NCBI GenBank assembly: GCA_015056925.1 | Contig: SVFJ01000001.1 | Location: 1 to 64,000, forward strand | Direction of reading: 5' to 3' | DNA: 64,000 nucleotides | From: Lachnospiraceae bacterium | GTDB lineage: Bacteria > Bacillota > Clostridia > Lachnospirales > Lachnospiraceae | Shown here: piece after piece, positions 30,414-39,688 of the stretch | Layout: each line of letters opens with the position of its first letter | Numbering within the stretch: the first letter of the stretch is position 1 | The notes under the pieces: model-generated | The model's database searches: none | What the model was told of the DNA's origin: nothing | The model's input: only the letters and a program-made list of their open reading frames with translations | Position numbers and translations under genes: made by a program

Positions 30414-30429
30414 AGGCAAATATTTGCCT
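30414..30429. promoter_or_regulatory. 16 bp perfect palindrome AGGCAAATATTTGCCT upstream of ttcA
   Basis: Self-complementary sequence in the divergent intergenic region. Confidence 0.35.
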
Positions 30430-30455
30430 AAGATTTAGAAAGGCAAAGGAATAGA

Positions 30456-31160
30456 ATGAAACTACAACAATTAATGAGTTATGTAAGAAGAGCAATTGAT
30501 GATTTTCAAATGATTGAAGAAGGTGATAAGATTGCCGTTGGTATTTCCGGTGGAAAGGATAGCCTTGCACTACTCTATGCACTGAGTGGTTTACGAAGAT
30601 TTTATCCTAAGAAGTTCGAAATATACGCTGTAACTGTAGATTTAGGATTTGACAATCTCAATCTTGAAAGAATCGAAGAACTCTGCAAAGAATTGGATGT
30701 ACCATATAAGATTATTCAAACAGATATCGCGAAAATTATTTTTGAAGACCGCAAGGAATCCAACCCATGTGCTCTATGTGCCAAGATGCGAAAAGGTGCC
30801 CTAAATGATGCAATGAAGGCTTTAGGCTGCAATAAAATTGCTTATGCGCATCATAAGGATGATGTTGTAATCACCATGCTGATGTCGCTTATTTATGAAG
30901 GCAGATTTCACACCTTCTCACCGGTGACCTACCTTGACCGTATGGATTTAACTGTGATTCGCCCGTTAATGTATATGAATGAGTCAGATGTTATCGGATT
31001 TATTAACAAACACAATGTACCGGTTGTAAAAAGTCCGTGTCCTGCAGACGGTAACACCAAACGCGAATATATTACACAGCTTTTACAACAACTAAACCGT
31101 GAAAATCCGGGCGTCAAGGAAAGAATGTTCACGGCGATTATGAGGGGAATTTATCAATGA
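30456..31160 (+). CDS. ttcA: tRNA 2-thiocytidine biosynthesis protein TtcA-like
   Basis: PP-loop 'VGISGGKDSLALLYAL', 'NPCALCAKMRKGAL', 'PCPADGNTKREYI'. Confidence 0.88.
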   Translation: MKLQQLMSYVRRAIDDFQMIEEGDKIAVGISGGKDSLALLYALSGLRRFYPKKFEIYAVTVDLGFDNLNLERIEELCKELDVPYKIIQTDIAKIIFEDRKESNPCALCAKMRKGALNDAMKALGCNKIAYAHHKDDVVITMLMSLIYEGRFHTFSPVTYLDRMDLTVIRPLMYMNESDVIGFINKHNVPVVKSPCPADGNTKREYITQLLQQLNRENPGVKERMFTAIMRGIYQ

Positions 31161-32218
31161 AATCAATAGACACTACCGGCAGTTATCATGAAGAACTCGC
31201 CAAACAAAACATATTGAAGTTGCGGGAAATTTTAGATACACTTCCACCATTTTGCGGGCAGTTTTTCCGTGGAACGCAGGATTATATTTCATCAAGAACA
31301 CGAATTGCATATGCATACGATATTCGGGTATTTCTTGAATATATCCATGATACCAATCCCATTTTAGCAAAGATACCGGTTAAAGAGTATCCATTAGAGG
31401 TTCTGGACCAGATTACCAGATTGGATATTGAGGAATATATGCAGTACTGCTCCTACTATGTTAAGGACGGCAAGGAATATATGAATGATGAACGTGGTAA
31501 GATGCGAAAACTCGCTTCCCTTAGGAGCTTTTATAATTATTATTTCCAAAAAGAGTTAATTAAAACAAATCCTCCTTCACTTATCCCTATGCCCAAGCTC
31601 CACGAAAAAGAAATTATTCGTTTGGATGCTGATGAAGTTGCTATTTTACTGGATACTGTGGAGTCAGGAGAAAATCTTACCAAAAAACAATTAGAATACC
31701 ATGAAAAAACCAAAGTGCGTGACGTAGCACTGCTGACGCTGCTGCTTGGTACCGGAATGCGTGTTTCCGAATGTGTAGGAATCGACCTGCAGGATGTTGA
31801 TTTTAAAAATAATGGGATTAAGATATTAAGAAAAGGTGGTAATGAGGCAGTCATTTATTTCGGTAGTGAAGTCGAAACCGCACTATTGGATTATATTGAA
31901 CAAAGAAATTTTATTACCCCTGAGGAAGGTCATGAGAAAGCCCTTTTCCTTTCTATGCAAAAGAAAAGAATCAGTGTACGTGCAGTGGAAAAACTGGTTA
32001 AGAAATATGCCGGATTAGTGACAAATCTAAAAAAAATTACACCACATAAACTTCGAAGTACTTATGGTACCGCTCTATACAAGGAAACAGAGGATATCTA
32101 TTTGGTTGCAGACGTCCTCGGACATTCTGATGTAAATACAACAAGACGACATTATGCTGCTCAGGCGGATGAAAGACGTCGAATGGCCGCTAAGGCAGTT
32201 AAGTTAAGAGAACCATAA
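31157..32218 (+). CDS. Tyrosine recombinase (XerC/XerD/XerS-like)
   Basis: 'LLGTGMRVSECVGIDLQDVD', 'ITPHKLRSTYGTALY', 'DVLGHSDVNTTRRHYAA' catalytic R-K-HxxR-H-Y set. Confidence 0.92.
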   Translation: MKSIDTTGSYHEELAKQNILKLREILDTLPPFCGQFFRGTQDYISSRTRIAYAYDIRVFLEYIHDTNPILAKIPVKEYPLEVLDQITRLDIEEYMQYCSYYVKDGKEYMNDERGKMRKLASLRSFYNYYFQKELIKTNPPSLIPMPKLHEKEIIRLDADEVAILLDTVESGENLTKKQLEYHEKTKVRDVALLTLLLGTGMRVSECVGIDLQDVDFKNNGIKILRKGGNEAVIYFGSEVETALLDYIEQRNFITPEEGHEKALFLSMQKKRISVRAVEKLVKKYAGLVTNLKKITPHKLRSTYGTALYKETEDIYLVADVLGHSDVNTTRRHYAAQADERRRMAAKAVKLREP

Positions 32219-32224
32219 TTCGAG

Positions 32225-32261
32225 AACAAAAGCCGGAGAGTTAAAATCCCCGGCTTTTGTT
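32225..32261. terminator. Bidirectional terminator between recombinase and BSH genes
   Basis: AACAAAAGCCGG/CCGGCTTTTGTT stem. Confidence 0.85.
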
Positions 32262-33212
32262 TTACTCAATATAGTTATATAGATACAAATTACAAGCCTC
32301 TAGGTCTACGGAATTCATATCAATAGACGTTATACTTCTACAATCATACGTTGTATAATAGTAAATCCCTTTGTCTGTATTACAACAACTTGAATATCGG
32401 GTATATTCATATTCTCCGTTTGCTGCCATAACACAACCTTTAGGCATAGCAACTGACGAGAGAATATGGAAAAATTGATTTACACTTTCTTTCTCAGTAT
32501 TTCCAATACAGGATTTTTCTTTTACAAAAAGAGCACGGATAAAACGGGAAGATGAAGAAAAATCTCCGGGAAGTCCCATTGCGCCAAGCCCCAGACTATA
32601 GTTCTTTAAGATATTGTCAGGGCACAGCGTATTCTGTGCAAAACCTTCATGTAGTCCCATATAGTTATTTACATTCATCATGTGATAATCAAAGGTTGGA
32701 TTATTGGTTAATACACCAAATGGATTATCATAGATTCGTAGCCCATGTTCCACACATTCTATGGTAATGGATTTTTCTTTATCTGAAATAATCCAGTGTA
32801 GGGGAGATAACGGTAGCTTCTCGCTAAAATTAATCTTCACGATATTTATCTTATCCAACAAAGCCATGACTTCTGTCATACAGGCGCATTGACTTAACAA
32901 CCATGGTGCTAATTCAAATGGGGTTATATTGTCTTTTCCCTCTTCATATTCTTTGTAATCAGCGTTATCTGGGAAATTTAATCCTGCGATACTTACGCCT
33001 TTTTCATTGGTTGCTTCATAATACAGCGGATAATCATCTACTACTGTTGCCATTCCTATGATAGCATAGTGACTTTCCAAAGTACCTACGCATCTCATTT
33101 TGAATGGATAATTACGAGGAGTAATTACTACTCTTTCACCATATGTTCTTTCTAAATCCAAATTCCTTCCAAAATAATGATGATTTGCTCTATGGGATAT
33201 TGCTGTACACAT
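32262..33212 (-). CDS. Choloylglycine hydrolase family (bile salt hydrolase / penicillin V acylase-like)
   Basis: N-terminal nucleophile 'MCTAISHRANHHYFGRNLDLE'; 'NEKGVSIAGLNFP', 'GVLTNNPTFDYH', 'LGAMGLPGDFSSSSRFIRALF'. Confidence 0.92.
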   Translation of the reverse strand: MCTAISHRANHHYFGRNLDLERTYGERVVITPRNYPFKMRCVGTLESHYAIIGMATVVDDYPLYYEATNEKGVSIAGLNFPDNADYKEYEEGKDNITPFELAPWLLSQCACMTEVMALLDKINIVKINFSEKLPLSPLHWIISDKEKSITIECVEHGLRIYDNPFGVLTNNPTFDYHMMNVNNYMGLHEGFAQNTLCPDNILKNYSLGLGAMGLPGDFSSSSRFIRALFVKEKSCIGNTEKESVNQFFHILSSVAMPKGCVMAANGEYEYTRYSSCCNTDKGIYYYTTYDCRSITSIDMNSVDLEACNLYLYNYIE

Positions 33213-33367
33213 ACTTTGTCCTCCTTTTACGTCGTATCTTTCTACGATATATAAGTTATCTTATCCCCTTTATCTCTTATTATAACTCATAAGATACTTT
33301 CTTTATAAATCCATTAGAATAGATGAAGTTCCTTTCAGTTTAGATTCTTTCTCATAATGAATGTTAC

Positions 33368-33490
33368 TTAACGCTCCTCTAATTCTTTATACAATCTCTT
33401 GTTAAAATAAAATGCAAATCCACCAAGCAAAACGAAAGATACACTCTTTGTAATAAGTGCCGTTAACGGTATATTGTAGCCCGATATGTA
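33368..33490 (-). pseudogene. C-terminal fragment of a membrane protein (YISGYNIPLTALITKSVSFVLLGGFAFYFNKRLYKELEER)
   Basis: 40-codon open, amphipathic/TM-like frame with no start codon, preceded by a stop and abutting the flavodoxin gene. Confidence 0.45.
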
Positions 33491-33495
33491 TTACT

Positions 33496-34044
33496 TCATT
33501 TTGGATTGCAAATATTTAACTTTGTCAAATATTCAATCAATGGTATTGCATACTCCTTAGAAGTAATATCGTAGGAACTTCTGATAGCCTGTTCAAAGCC
33601 TGCATCATATTCACTCTTGTTTTTTTGTTTGCTAAGCACAAAAGACATCATTTTCATAATCATCTTGTCAGGAACCTTCATATTCTTATAATCTAACCCA
33701 CTTTGCATATAAAAATGAGCAGTAGATTCTAATTCTTCAGGTGTTAGGTTGTTCTTCCACATTTCATCTAATATAGCATTTCCTGCTTCATTTGGTGTTG
33801 CTCCTGTTGCAAATATTACAAGCTCCTTTGCCCTACTTTTGGAAAATAATTCTTTTGCCTGTTTTAAACCGTTAATCATACCGGCATATAATCCACCTCC
33901 ATATACGAAGATGTCATAATCAGATATCAGTTCAGGTGTTACATCCTTTAATTCCATCACCGTACACTCTACTTCTTCTGCTATCATTTCTGCATATCTT
34001 TTGGTAAATGCTGTTTTACTCTTATAAACCACTAATATATTCAT
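33496..34044 (-). CDS. Flavodoxin domain-containing protein
   Basis: 'NILVVYKSKTAFTKRYAEMIAEEVECTVMELKDV...DIFVYGGGLYAGMINGLK'. Confidence 0.85.
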   Translation of the reverse strand: MNILVVYKSKTAFTKRYAEMIAEEVECTVMELKDVTPELISDYDIFVYGGGLYAGMINGLKQAKELFSKSRAKELVIFATGATPNEAGNAILDEMWKNNLTPEELESTAHFYMQSGLDYKNMKVPDKMIMKMMSFVLSKQKNKSEYDAGFEQAIRSSYDITSKEYAIPLIEYLTKLNICNPK

Positions 34045-34099
34045 TTAAATTTTCCCTTTCCTGCTCATGTATATGAACACTACGCAATAAATATTGATT

Positions 34100-34570
34100 C
34101 TATAATTTTTTCAGATTATCTTCCATCTGCATAATTGTATGAATGGTAATTTGAAGCTGTTCTATGGAAATCCCTTCAAACATCGTATTGACTGCTAATG
34201 CACTTTTTTCATCATTAGCATTACAAAACTCCAGACAATACTTTGTCAGAACAACCCTCTGCTTTCGTCTATCTTTTTCATCTGTTAAAATATCAACAAA
34301 TCCCTTCTTCTCTAATTTCAACAAAATCTGCTTTACATTTTGATGAGAACTTCCCATAATACCTGCCAACTCTTTTATTGTCGGACTTTCCTTGCACAGA
34401 TTAATACATATAATTGCAAAAAACTGCTTCCAGCTAATCTCACCAATCATCTTATCCGCTACAGCTTGAAATCGATTATCAAATGCACTAAGCAATCCCA
34501 AGAGAAAATAAGAAGTTTCCGTATGGCTAAAATCAATATTTTTATGTTGCATTACTTCGTTAAAATCCAT
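34100..34570 (-). CDS. MarR family transcriptional regulator
   Basis: 'SPTIKELAGIMGSSHQNVKQILLKLEKKGFVDILTDEKDRRKQRVVLTK' winged helix. Confidence 0.88.
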   Translation of the reverse strand: MDFNEVMQHKNIDFSHTETSYFLLGLLSAFDNRFQAVADKMIGEISWKQFFAIICINLCKESPTIKELAGIMGSSHQNVKQILLKLEKKGFVDILTDEKDRRKQRVVLTKYCLEFCNANDEKSALAVNTMFEGISIEQLQITIHTIMQMEDNLKKL

Positions 34571-34694
34571 ATATGCCTCCTGTTACGTAATAACTTACCT
34601 TTTATAAAAAGATAACATATTACCTATTCTGCGTCAATACAATAATTATAATCTTTAACTTGTTTTTTAATGTTGGAAACTTTATTTTAAAAAA

Positions 34695-34722
34695 AGTTAG
34701 TAAGTCATACAACTTACTAACT
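34695..34722 (-). terminator. Terminator of the XRE-family gene
   Basis: AGTTAGTAAGT/ACTTACTAACT 11 bp stem; T-run on - strand. Confidence 0.8.
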
Positions 34723-34771
34723 CTCTTGAAACTTTATGATTCAAATATACTTCGTATATATTATGTAGTTA

Positions 34772-35674
34772 CTATTGTACTTGCTCCACTTTAACATATA
34801 AACCATCAAAACAAGCCTTAATATCCTCAACAGAACTATATGTAATCTCGTCATACATAATAAAATTGCCTTTGGCAGATATCGCTCCTGCTTCACCCAC
34901 AATAAAAGCAACAGAAACAGGCATTGCACTTTCATATGTATAAATATAGATTACATTATTTTTAATATTTTCATTTACAAAAGATATTTCTTCAGAACAA
35001 ATTGTTCCAGCGACAATCCTTTCTACGGTGCTTGCGGAATTTAACTGTGTAATTAAACTTTTCAAAATCTTATCTCTTGTATTTTTCCTAAATTCATCAG
35101 AAGATATATCATAATCCTTCCACTCAGCATACTTCCACAAACTCTCATCATCGACAGTGACCGCATAAACAGCTTTCGGTGATGCATAATTTCCAGCGCC
35201 AATATCCTGTATTGCTTCTCTGATGGCACTATCACCCGTATTAAGTTCAACATAACTCTCACATCGTGCAGCTTCAACCATTAAGGAAATTACATCTAAT
35301 CCCTTTTGATACAATTCTCCAGACGTTGGAGTAAAAAGCTTTTGTACTAAAAGTATCAAAATTGCAAGTACAGGGATGGTAATTAAAACAATAACATCTC
35401 TGCTGGAAATAAATTTGTTGCTTCGCCTCTTGGATTTAGGCACGTTTCCTTGTATGCTTATCTCTGATTGTTGTTCGGTATTACCCTTTACAAGCAAATC
35501 CAATGAAACCTCAAATATTTCACTAAGTTTAATAATCTTCTCTAAATCAGGAATCGCATTATTGTTTTCCCATTTTGATATGGATTGTCTGGAAACATCC
35601 AATCGTTCTGCAAGGTCTTCTTGCGATAAGTTCTTTTCTGTTCGTAGTCTATATATTGTTTCGCCTAGATTCAT
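34772..35674 (-). CDS. XRE family HTH regulator with C-terminal TM/extracytoplasmic domain
   Basis: 'LGETIYRLRTEKNLSQEDLAERLDVSRQSISKWENNNAIPDLEKIIKLSEIFEVSLD', then TM 'VIVLITIPVLAILILLV'. Confidence 0.9.
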   Translation of the reverse strand: MNLGETIYRLRTEKNLSQEDLAERLDVSRQSISKWENNNAIPDLEKIIKLSEIFEVSLDLLVKGNTEQQSEISIQGNVPKSKRRSNKFISSRDVIVLITIPVLAILILLVQKLFTPTSGELYQKGLDVISLMVEAARCESYVELNTGDSAIREAIQDIGAGNYASPKAVYAVTVDDESLWKYAEWKDYDISSDEFRKNTRDKILKSLITQLNSASTVERIVAGTICSEEISFVNENIKNNVIYIYTYESAMPVSVAFIVGEAGAISAKGNFIMYDEITYSSVEDIKACFDGLYVKVEQVQ

Positions 35675-35802
35675 CTACATGACCTCCTAATCATTAAATT
35701 CATGTTAAATTATAGCTGTAGCAGGCTGATATGTCTATCAAGGCAACTTTAAACGTTAGCAACTGACAGTTGCACAGGGGGGACAGGAATATAATGGGTG
35801 TT

Positions 35803-37362
35803 TTACTCTAAAAAAGCATCCAACATAGAATCCAACTCATCGCAAAACTCTTTTGGGGAGTCATACTGCGGAGAATGTCCGCATCCCTCCAAAGTAACAA
35901 ATTGCTTCTTGGGAGCATCAATCAACGCACAATAGTCCTTTGAATGTTGCGTTGGCGTTACCCAGTCCTCAGCTCCCGAGATAAATCCGACAGGTATCTG
36001 ATATTCTAATCCAAAATCCCGAACATCTATCATTTGTTGATGTTCAAAGAGCTTTTGATTCACACTATAATGATATGAATCAAATTGAAATTCCGTTTTC
36101 CATCGCATATCATCATATTCAAAATAAGGCAAACTATTGGCTTCAATCACGATTACATTTTCAAGTTCATGATATTTCTCTATATACTCTCTTAAAATCA
36201 TTCGATTAACAGAAGTCCTATTCTGCTTATATAATCTATATGCTCTCTCCATTTCGCTTGTATCATCACCGTTAGCAATTGCTTTTGTCAAAGCGTCTTC
36301 GTAACTATATATCTCACTCTCCGAAGAAACAGTCTGGCCTATTCCAACATAAGCTGCTACCTTATCAGGGTGATTCAGTACATACTGACTTCCTAACAAT
36401 GTTCCATACGAATGTCCTACTATAATCACCTTATCTTTGTCAAAACGATTACATACATAATCAACCAGTTCGTCTATATCTATTTGTGCCTGTTGGGGTG
36501 TAACTGAATACTTTTGCGAAGCATTGCTTATATTATGATAAAATGTCCTCCCACAACCTCTCTGGTCCCAGTTAATAATCGTGTATTCGCTTACAAGATA
36601 TCTTTGAAAAATATAATTCATATAAGCATCCGGTGTTGCAGGTCCTCCATGTAACCATATGATAACCGGATTATTAATATCTGCACCTTGAATCAGCAAG
36701 TATTGCTCCTGACCACCAAGTGTTACATATGCCTCTTCGTTCACGCCTTTATATGTATTCATAAGCATTTTGATATGACTTATATTTCTGCATCCTATAA
36801 CAATAACAATAGGCATAAAATGATAAATACAAATAAAAATAATTAACCCTTGTACAATACGAAGCAAAATATTTTTCTTCTTTCGTGATTCTGAAATCTC
36901 TTTATAATGGTTCCAATGAATACCAATATGTCCAATACCCAAAATCAACGTTGCAATTATCAAAAATATATTACTGCCATATATACCAAGTAAAAAGAAG
37001 GCAAACACAGGTAATGTAGCTCCTGCTACCGGAATCATACAAAGGCTTCTGTAAAAGTCGGACATAGTCTTCTCGCTTTTAAAATAGCGAATCCAGTAAA
37101 CCTCGTAAAGCAACATTAGGCAAAAAGAAAGCGGAAGACAAATAAACCAAATAGAATCAAATCCAATATTAAAGTCTGAGAATATCAGTACAAAACAACA
37201 TACTAATACTTCTCCAATTCTCTCGAGAATCTGTAAGAACTTATTTTCATTCTGCACATACTTTTCATAATCCTTAGGCTGATACTTTGTCCAAAAGAAA
37301 TTAGGTATGAACAGCATGAAAAGATAGATAAGCCCTACATACGAAAAACCAAAATGAAACAT
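35803..37362 (-). CDS. Alpha/beta hydrolase (proline iminopeptidase-like) with N-terminal multi-TM domain
   Basis: 'VIIWLHGGPATPDAYMNYIF', 'INWDQRGCGRT', 'VIIVGHSYGTLLGSQYV'. Confidence 0.88.
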   Translation of the reverse strand: MFHFGFSYVGLIYLFMLFIPNFFWTKYQPKDYEKYVQNENKFLQILERIGEVLVCCFVLIFSDFNIGFDSIWFICLPLSFCLMLLYEVYWIRYFKSEKTMSDFYRSLCMIPVAGATLPVFAFFLLGIYGSNIFLIIATLILGIGHIGIHWNHYKEISESRKKKNILLRIVQGLIIFICIYHFMPIVIVIGCRNISHIKMLMNTYKGVNEEAYVTLGGQEQYLLIQGADINNPVIIWLHGGPATPDAYMNYIFQRYLVSEYTIINWDQRGCGRTFYHNISNASQKYSVTPQQAQIDIDELVDYVCNRFDKDKVIIVGHSYGTLLGSQYVLNHPDKVAAYVGIGQTVSSESEIYSYEDALTKAIANGDDTSEMERAYRLYKQNRTSVNRMILREYIEKYHELENVIVIEANSLPYFEYDDMRWKTEFQFDSYHYSVNQKLFEHQQMIDVRDFGLEYQIPVGFISGAEDWVTPTQHSKDYCALIDAPKKQFVTLEGCGHSPQYDSPKEFCDELDSMLDAFLE

Positions 37363-37820
37363 TACATATCCTCCCTCATGTCACTGATTTTCTCAACAGC
37401 AACAAGTCTTGCTTCTTTAAACAATATTGGAGTCACATTAGGATATGTAAGATTGTGCGGCAATTCATCAAACAGTCTTATCTCAGCCATCTCACTCTCG
37501 GGTAATTCTCCAAGACTATGCACATCCGCCAGGAATACAACTCCATTGGCAGAACCATTTGAAACATATCCAAGATAATCACACAGCGGATAAATAGTTG
37601 CATCCCTTACGCCACTTTCTTCATAAAGTTCTCTTTTCGCAGCATCCAGAGGCAGCTCCCCTGCTTCAATATGCCCTCCCTGTGTCTCCCATGTATTTCG
37701 CATCTTATGACGACTCAGCATATATTTTCCTTGATAGAATGAACATACTACCACATATTTTATAGGTGTGAGTGAATTAATGGGGTATATTTTGCATTGT
37801 AACTCAGTTCCATGTGACAT
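37362..37820 (-). CDS. NUDIX hydrolase
   Basis: Nudix box 'GGHIEAGELPLDAAKRELYEESGV'. Confidence 0.92.
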   Translation of the reverse strand: MSHGTELQCKIYPINSLTPIKYVVVCSFYQGKYMLSRHKMRNTWETQGGHIEAGELPLDAAKRELYEESGVRDATIYPLCDYLGYVSNGSANGVVFLADVHSLGELPESEMAEIRLFDELPHNLTYPNVTPILFKEARLVAVEKISDMREDM

Positions 37821-37885
37821 TTTAATTACTTCCTTACTTTAATATATTAATTGTATTACTACTTTCCAAATGTTTTATATTAAAT

Positions 37886-38452
37886 TTATCTATGCAACAC
37901 ATAATAGTTCTCCAGCACCGTTCCATCAGCGGTCAGCATATGCTCTTTGGGTAGGATAAAACCTACTTTCTCTAAGGCTTTTATACGCTTCTTTGCCTCG
38001 GGAACTGCTTTTGTTACCACTTTATCACAGTAGAACAAATCATAGGTTGGTAATAGAATCAAAGACAAGATATCCTCAATCTCACTTTCCCTTTCATAAT
38101 CACTTCTAAGGTCAAGACGCAATAGCCCGCAATTATGAAAGTAATCTTCTGAATCCCTGTGAAATAGCTCGATTGTTCCTATTACCTCATTTGTTCTCTT
38201 ATCTATAATGCTCCAACGCACAAAATATCCATTGTCATAAGAAAAAATCCAAAATTCAATTGCCTGCTTCATACGTTCTGTTGTTGTGTAGTAAAAGTCA
38301 TCCCCATTGCAATTATCACTGTTGAAAAACGGAACTGACTGCTTATCAGAATAAACTTTTAGCAAATCAGCGCAATCCTCTTGTGATATCAGTCTTAATA
38401 AGTAATTCTCATTTTCAAACTGTGGGCATACTTTATATACATTCTGCATCAT
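37886..38452 (-). CDS. GNAT family N-acetyltransferase
   Basis: 'YLLRLISQEDCADLLKVYSDKQ...RTNEVIGTIELFHRD...RIKALEKVGFILPKE'. Confidence 0.8.
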   Translation of the reverse strand: MMQNVYKVCPQFENENYLLRLISQEDCADLLKVYSDKQSVPFFNSDNCNGDDFYYTTTERMKQAIEFWIFSYDNGYFVRWSIIDKRTNEVIGTIELFHRDSEDYFHNCGLLRLDLRSDYERESEIEDILSLILLPTYDLFYCDKVVTKAVPEAKKRIKALEKVGFILPKEHMLTADGTVLENYYVLHR

Positions 38453-38485
38453 ACGCTCTCCTTCTCACTCTTATCATATAATGTA

Positions 38486-39511
38486 TTACTCGATTGTAAA
38501 CTCAGCCGCAAGATAATATTTTGTATCATCAATACCGGCATCGTCATGGACACTTTTTACAAGTCGATAGTGCCCCGGTGCAAGGACACCATGAAAACGA
38601 CTCCAAATTACAGACCACTCGGAAGGTATATTCTTTTGGGCATAAAATCCGATTGCCGGAAACCCCCAGTTATCTATCACATAAGAAAGGCTATACCATT
38701 TATCATCTTGTAACACTTGTAAATCGTAATATTCTCCGTACAAAATATTCATGTCTGTTGTATTCAATATCTCAAGTATTGCACATGTAGGCTTATACGA
38801 AACAAAATGCATGGAAACGCCTTCCAGAACATTTACTTCTTCTTCAAACACCGATGTTGGCACTGCCTTTGGTGCATTCTCATCCATCTCACGACTCATA
38901 TAATCAGCTACTCTGTATATATCGATATTCTCAGGAGTACTACCTGTATCCCGGTACACTTCAAGCTGTCGCCTACTAATGCGCTCTGTGTTGGTAAGAA
39001 GAATATAACGATACTCATTTCCCTTCTCATCTACATAGTTACATACATCCAAATACTCATAACATTTTTCCTCGTAACTGTCATCTGCATTTGCATACTT
39101 ATCTCTCGACCTATCTCTTGCAACAATATATTTTTCGCCATCATATGTCAAATATGTAAGTATTGCATCCCCTTCTATCGTAAATTGAGCTACATAGAGT
39201 TCCTTTTGCACTTTGTGCGTCAAATCAATCAAATTCTGTGAACTCCAGAACTCATCTAGCTTTTTCCCATGCAAAATAACCATAACATCCTTTTCCAGAA
39301 GAGAAGCAGAATCATTAGGTAAGGCTTCAAGTTTCTCCCTTATTGTCATTTCGTTACTATTCTTTGTAGCTTTGGTATTCTCAAGACAATCATTCTCTTC
39401 TGCAATATTAAGTGTGTTAGATGATACACTGGCAATATAATATATTGTACTTAAACATATCAATAAAATAAGAATAGAAAATAGCTTTTTTGATTTTATA
39501 TTTATGTGCAT
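38486..39511 (-). CDS. Exported protein with C-terminal Ig-like domain
   Basis: Signal/TM at N-terminus; C-terminal 'WYSLSYVIDNWGFPAIGF...SEWSVIWSRFHGVLAPGHYRLVKSV' typical of bacterial Ig-like domains. Confidence 0.6.
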   Translation of the reverse strand: MHINIKSKKLFSILILLICLSTIYYIASVSSNTLNIAEENDCLENTKATKNSNEMTIREKLEALPNDSASLLEKDVMVILHGKKLDEFWSSQNLIDLTHKVQKELYVAQFTIEGDAILTYLTYDGEKYIVARDRSRDKYANADDSYEEKCYEYLDVCNYVDEKGNEYRYILLTNTERISRRQLEVYRDTGSTPENIDIYRVADYMSREMDENAPKAVPTSVFEEEVNVLEGVSMHFVSYKPTCAILEILNTTDMNILYGEYYDLQVLQDDKWYSLSYVIDNWGFPAIGFYAQKNIPSEWSVIWSRFHGVLAPGHYRLVKSVHDDAGIDDTKYYLAAEFTIE

Positions 39512-39535
39512 CGTATCTGTCTCCCTATTGTATCA

Positions 39536-39688
39536 TTACTTTAATCTATCTAATTTTCTTTCACCACGCAAACATGCTGCCATGCAATCTACCGCTTTTC
39601 TAATAGGTGCATCGTTAATCGTGAACCCTAGATATTTTAAACGACGCAATGCCTGTTCTGTAGTTAGAGGATGTTTATTTGTAGGCCT
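39536..39688 (-). pseudogene. Remnant frame RPTNKHPLTTEQALRRLKYLGFTINDAPIRKAVDCMAACLRGERKLDRLK*
   Basis: Protein-like frame on - strand with no start codon, fused to the end of the VOC pseudogene; antisense to listed ORF 39504..39764. Confidence 0.4.

Noticed and set aside
34571-34660. MarR operator (TTACGTAA-type) upstream of marR
   Set aside because: Only a short imperfect palindrome; not distinguishable from AT-rich background.
38521-39440. Series of plus-strand ORFs opposite the Ig-like exported protein
   Set aside because: No RBS; the minus-strand frame has signal peptide and domain features.
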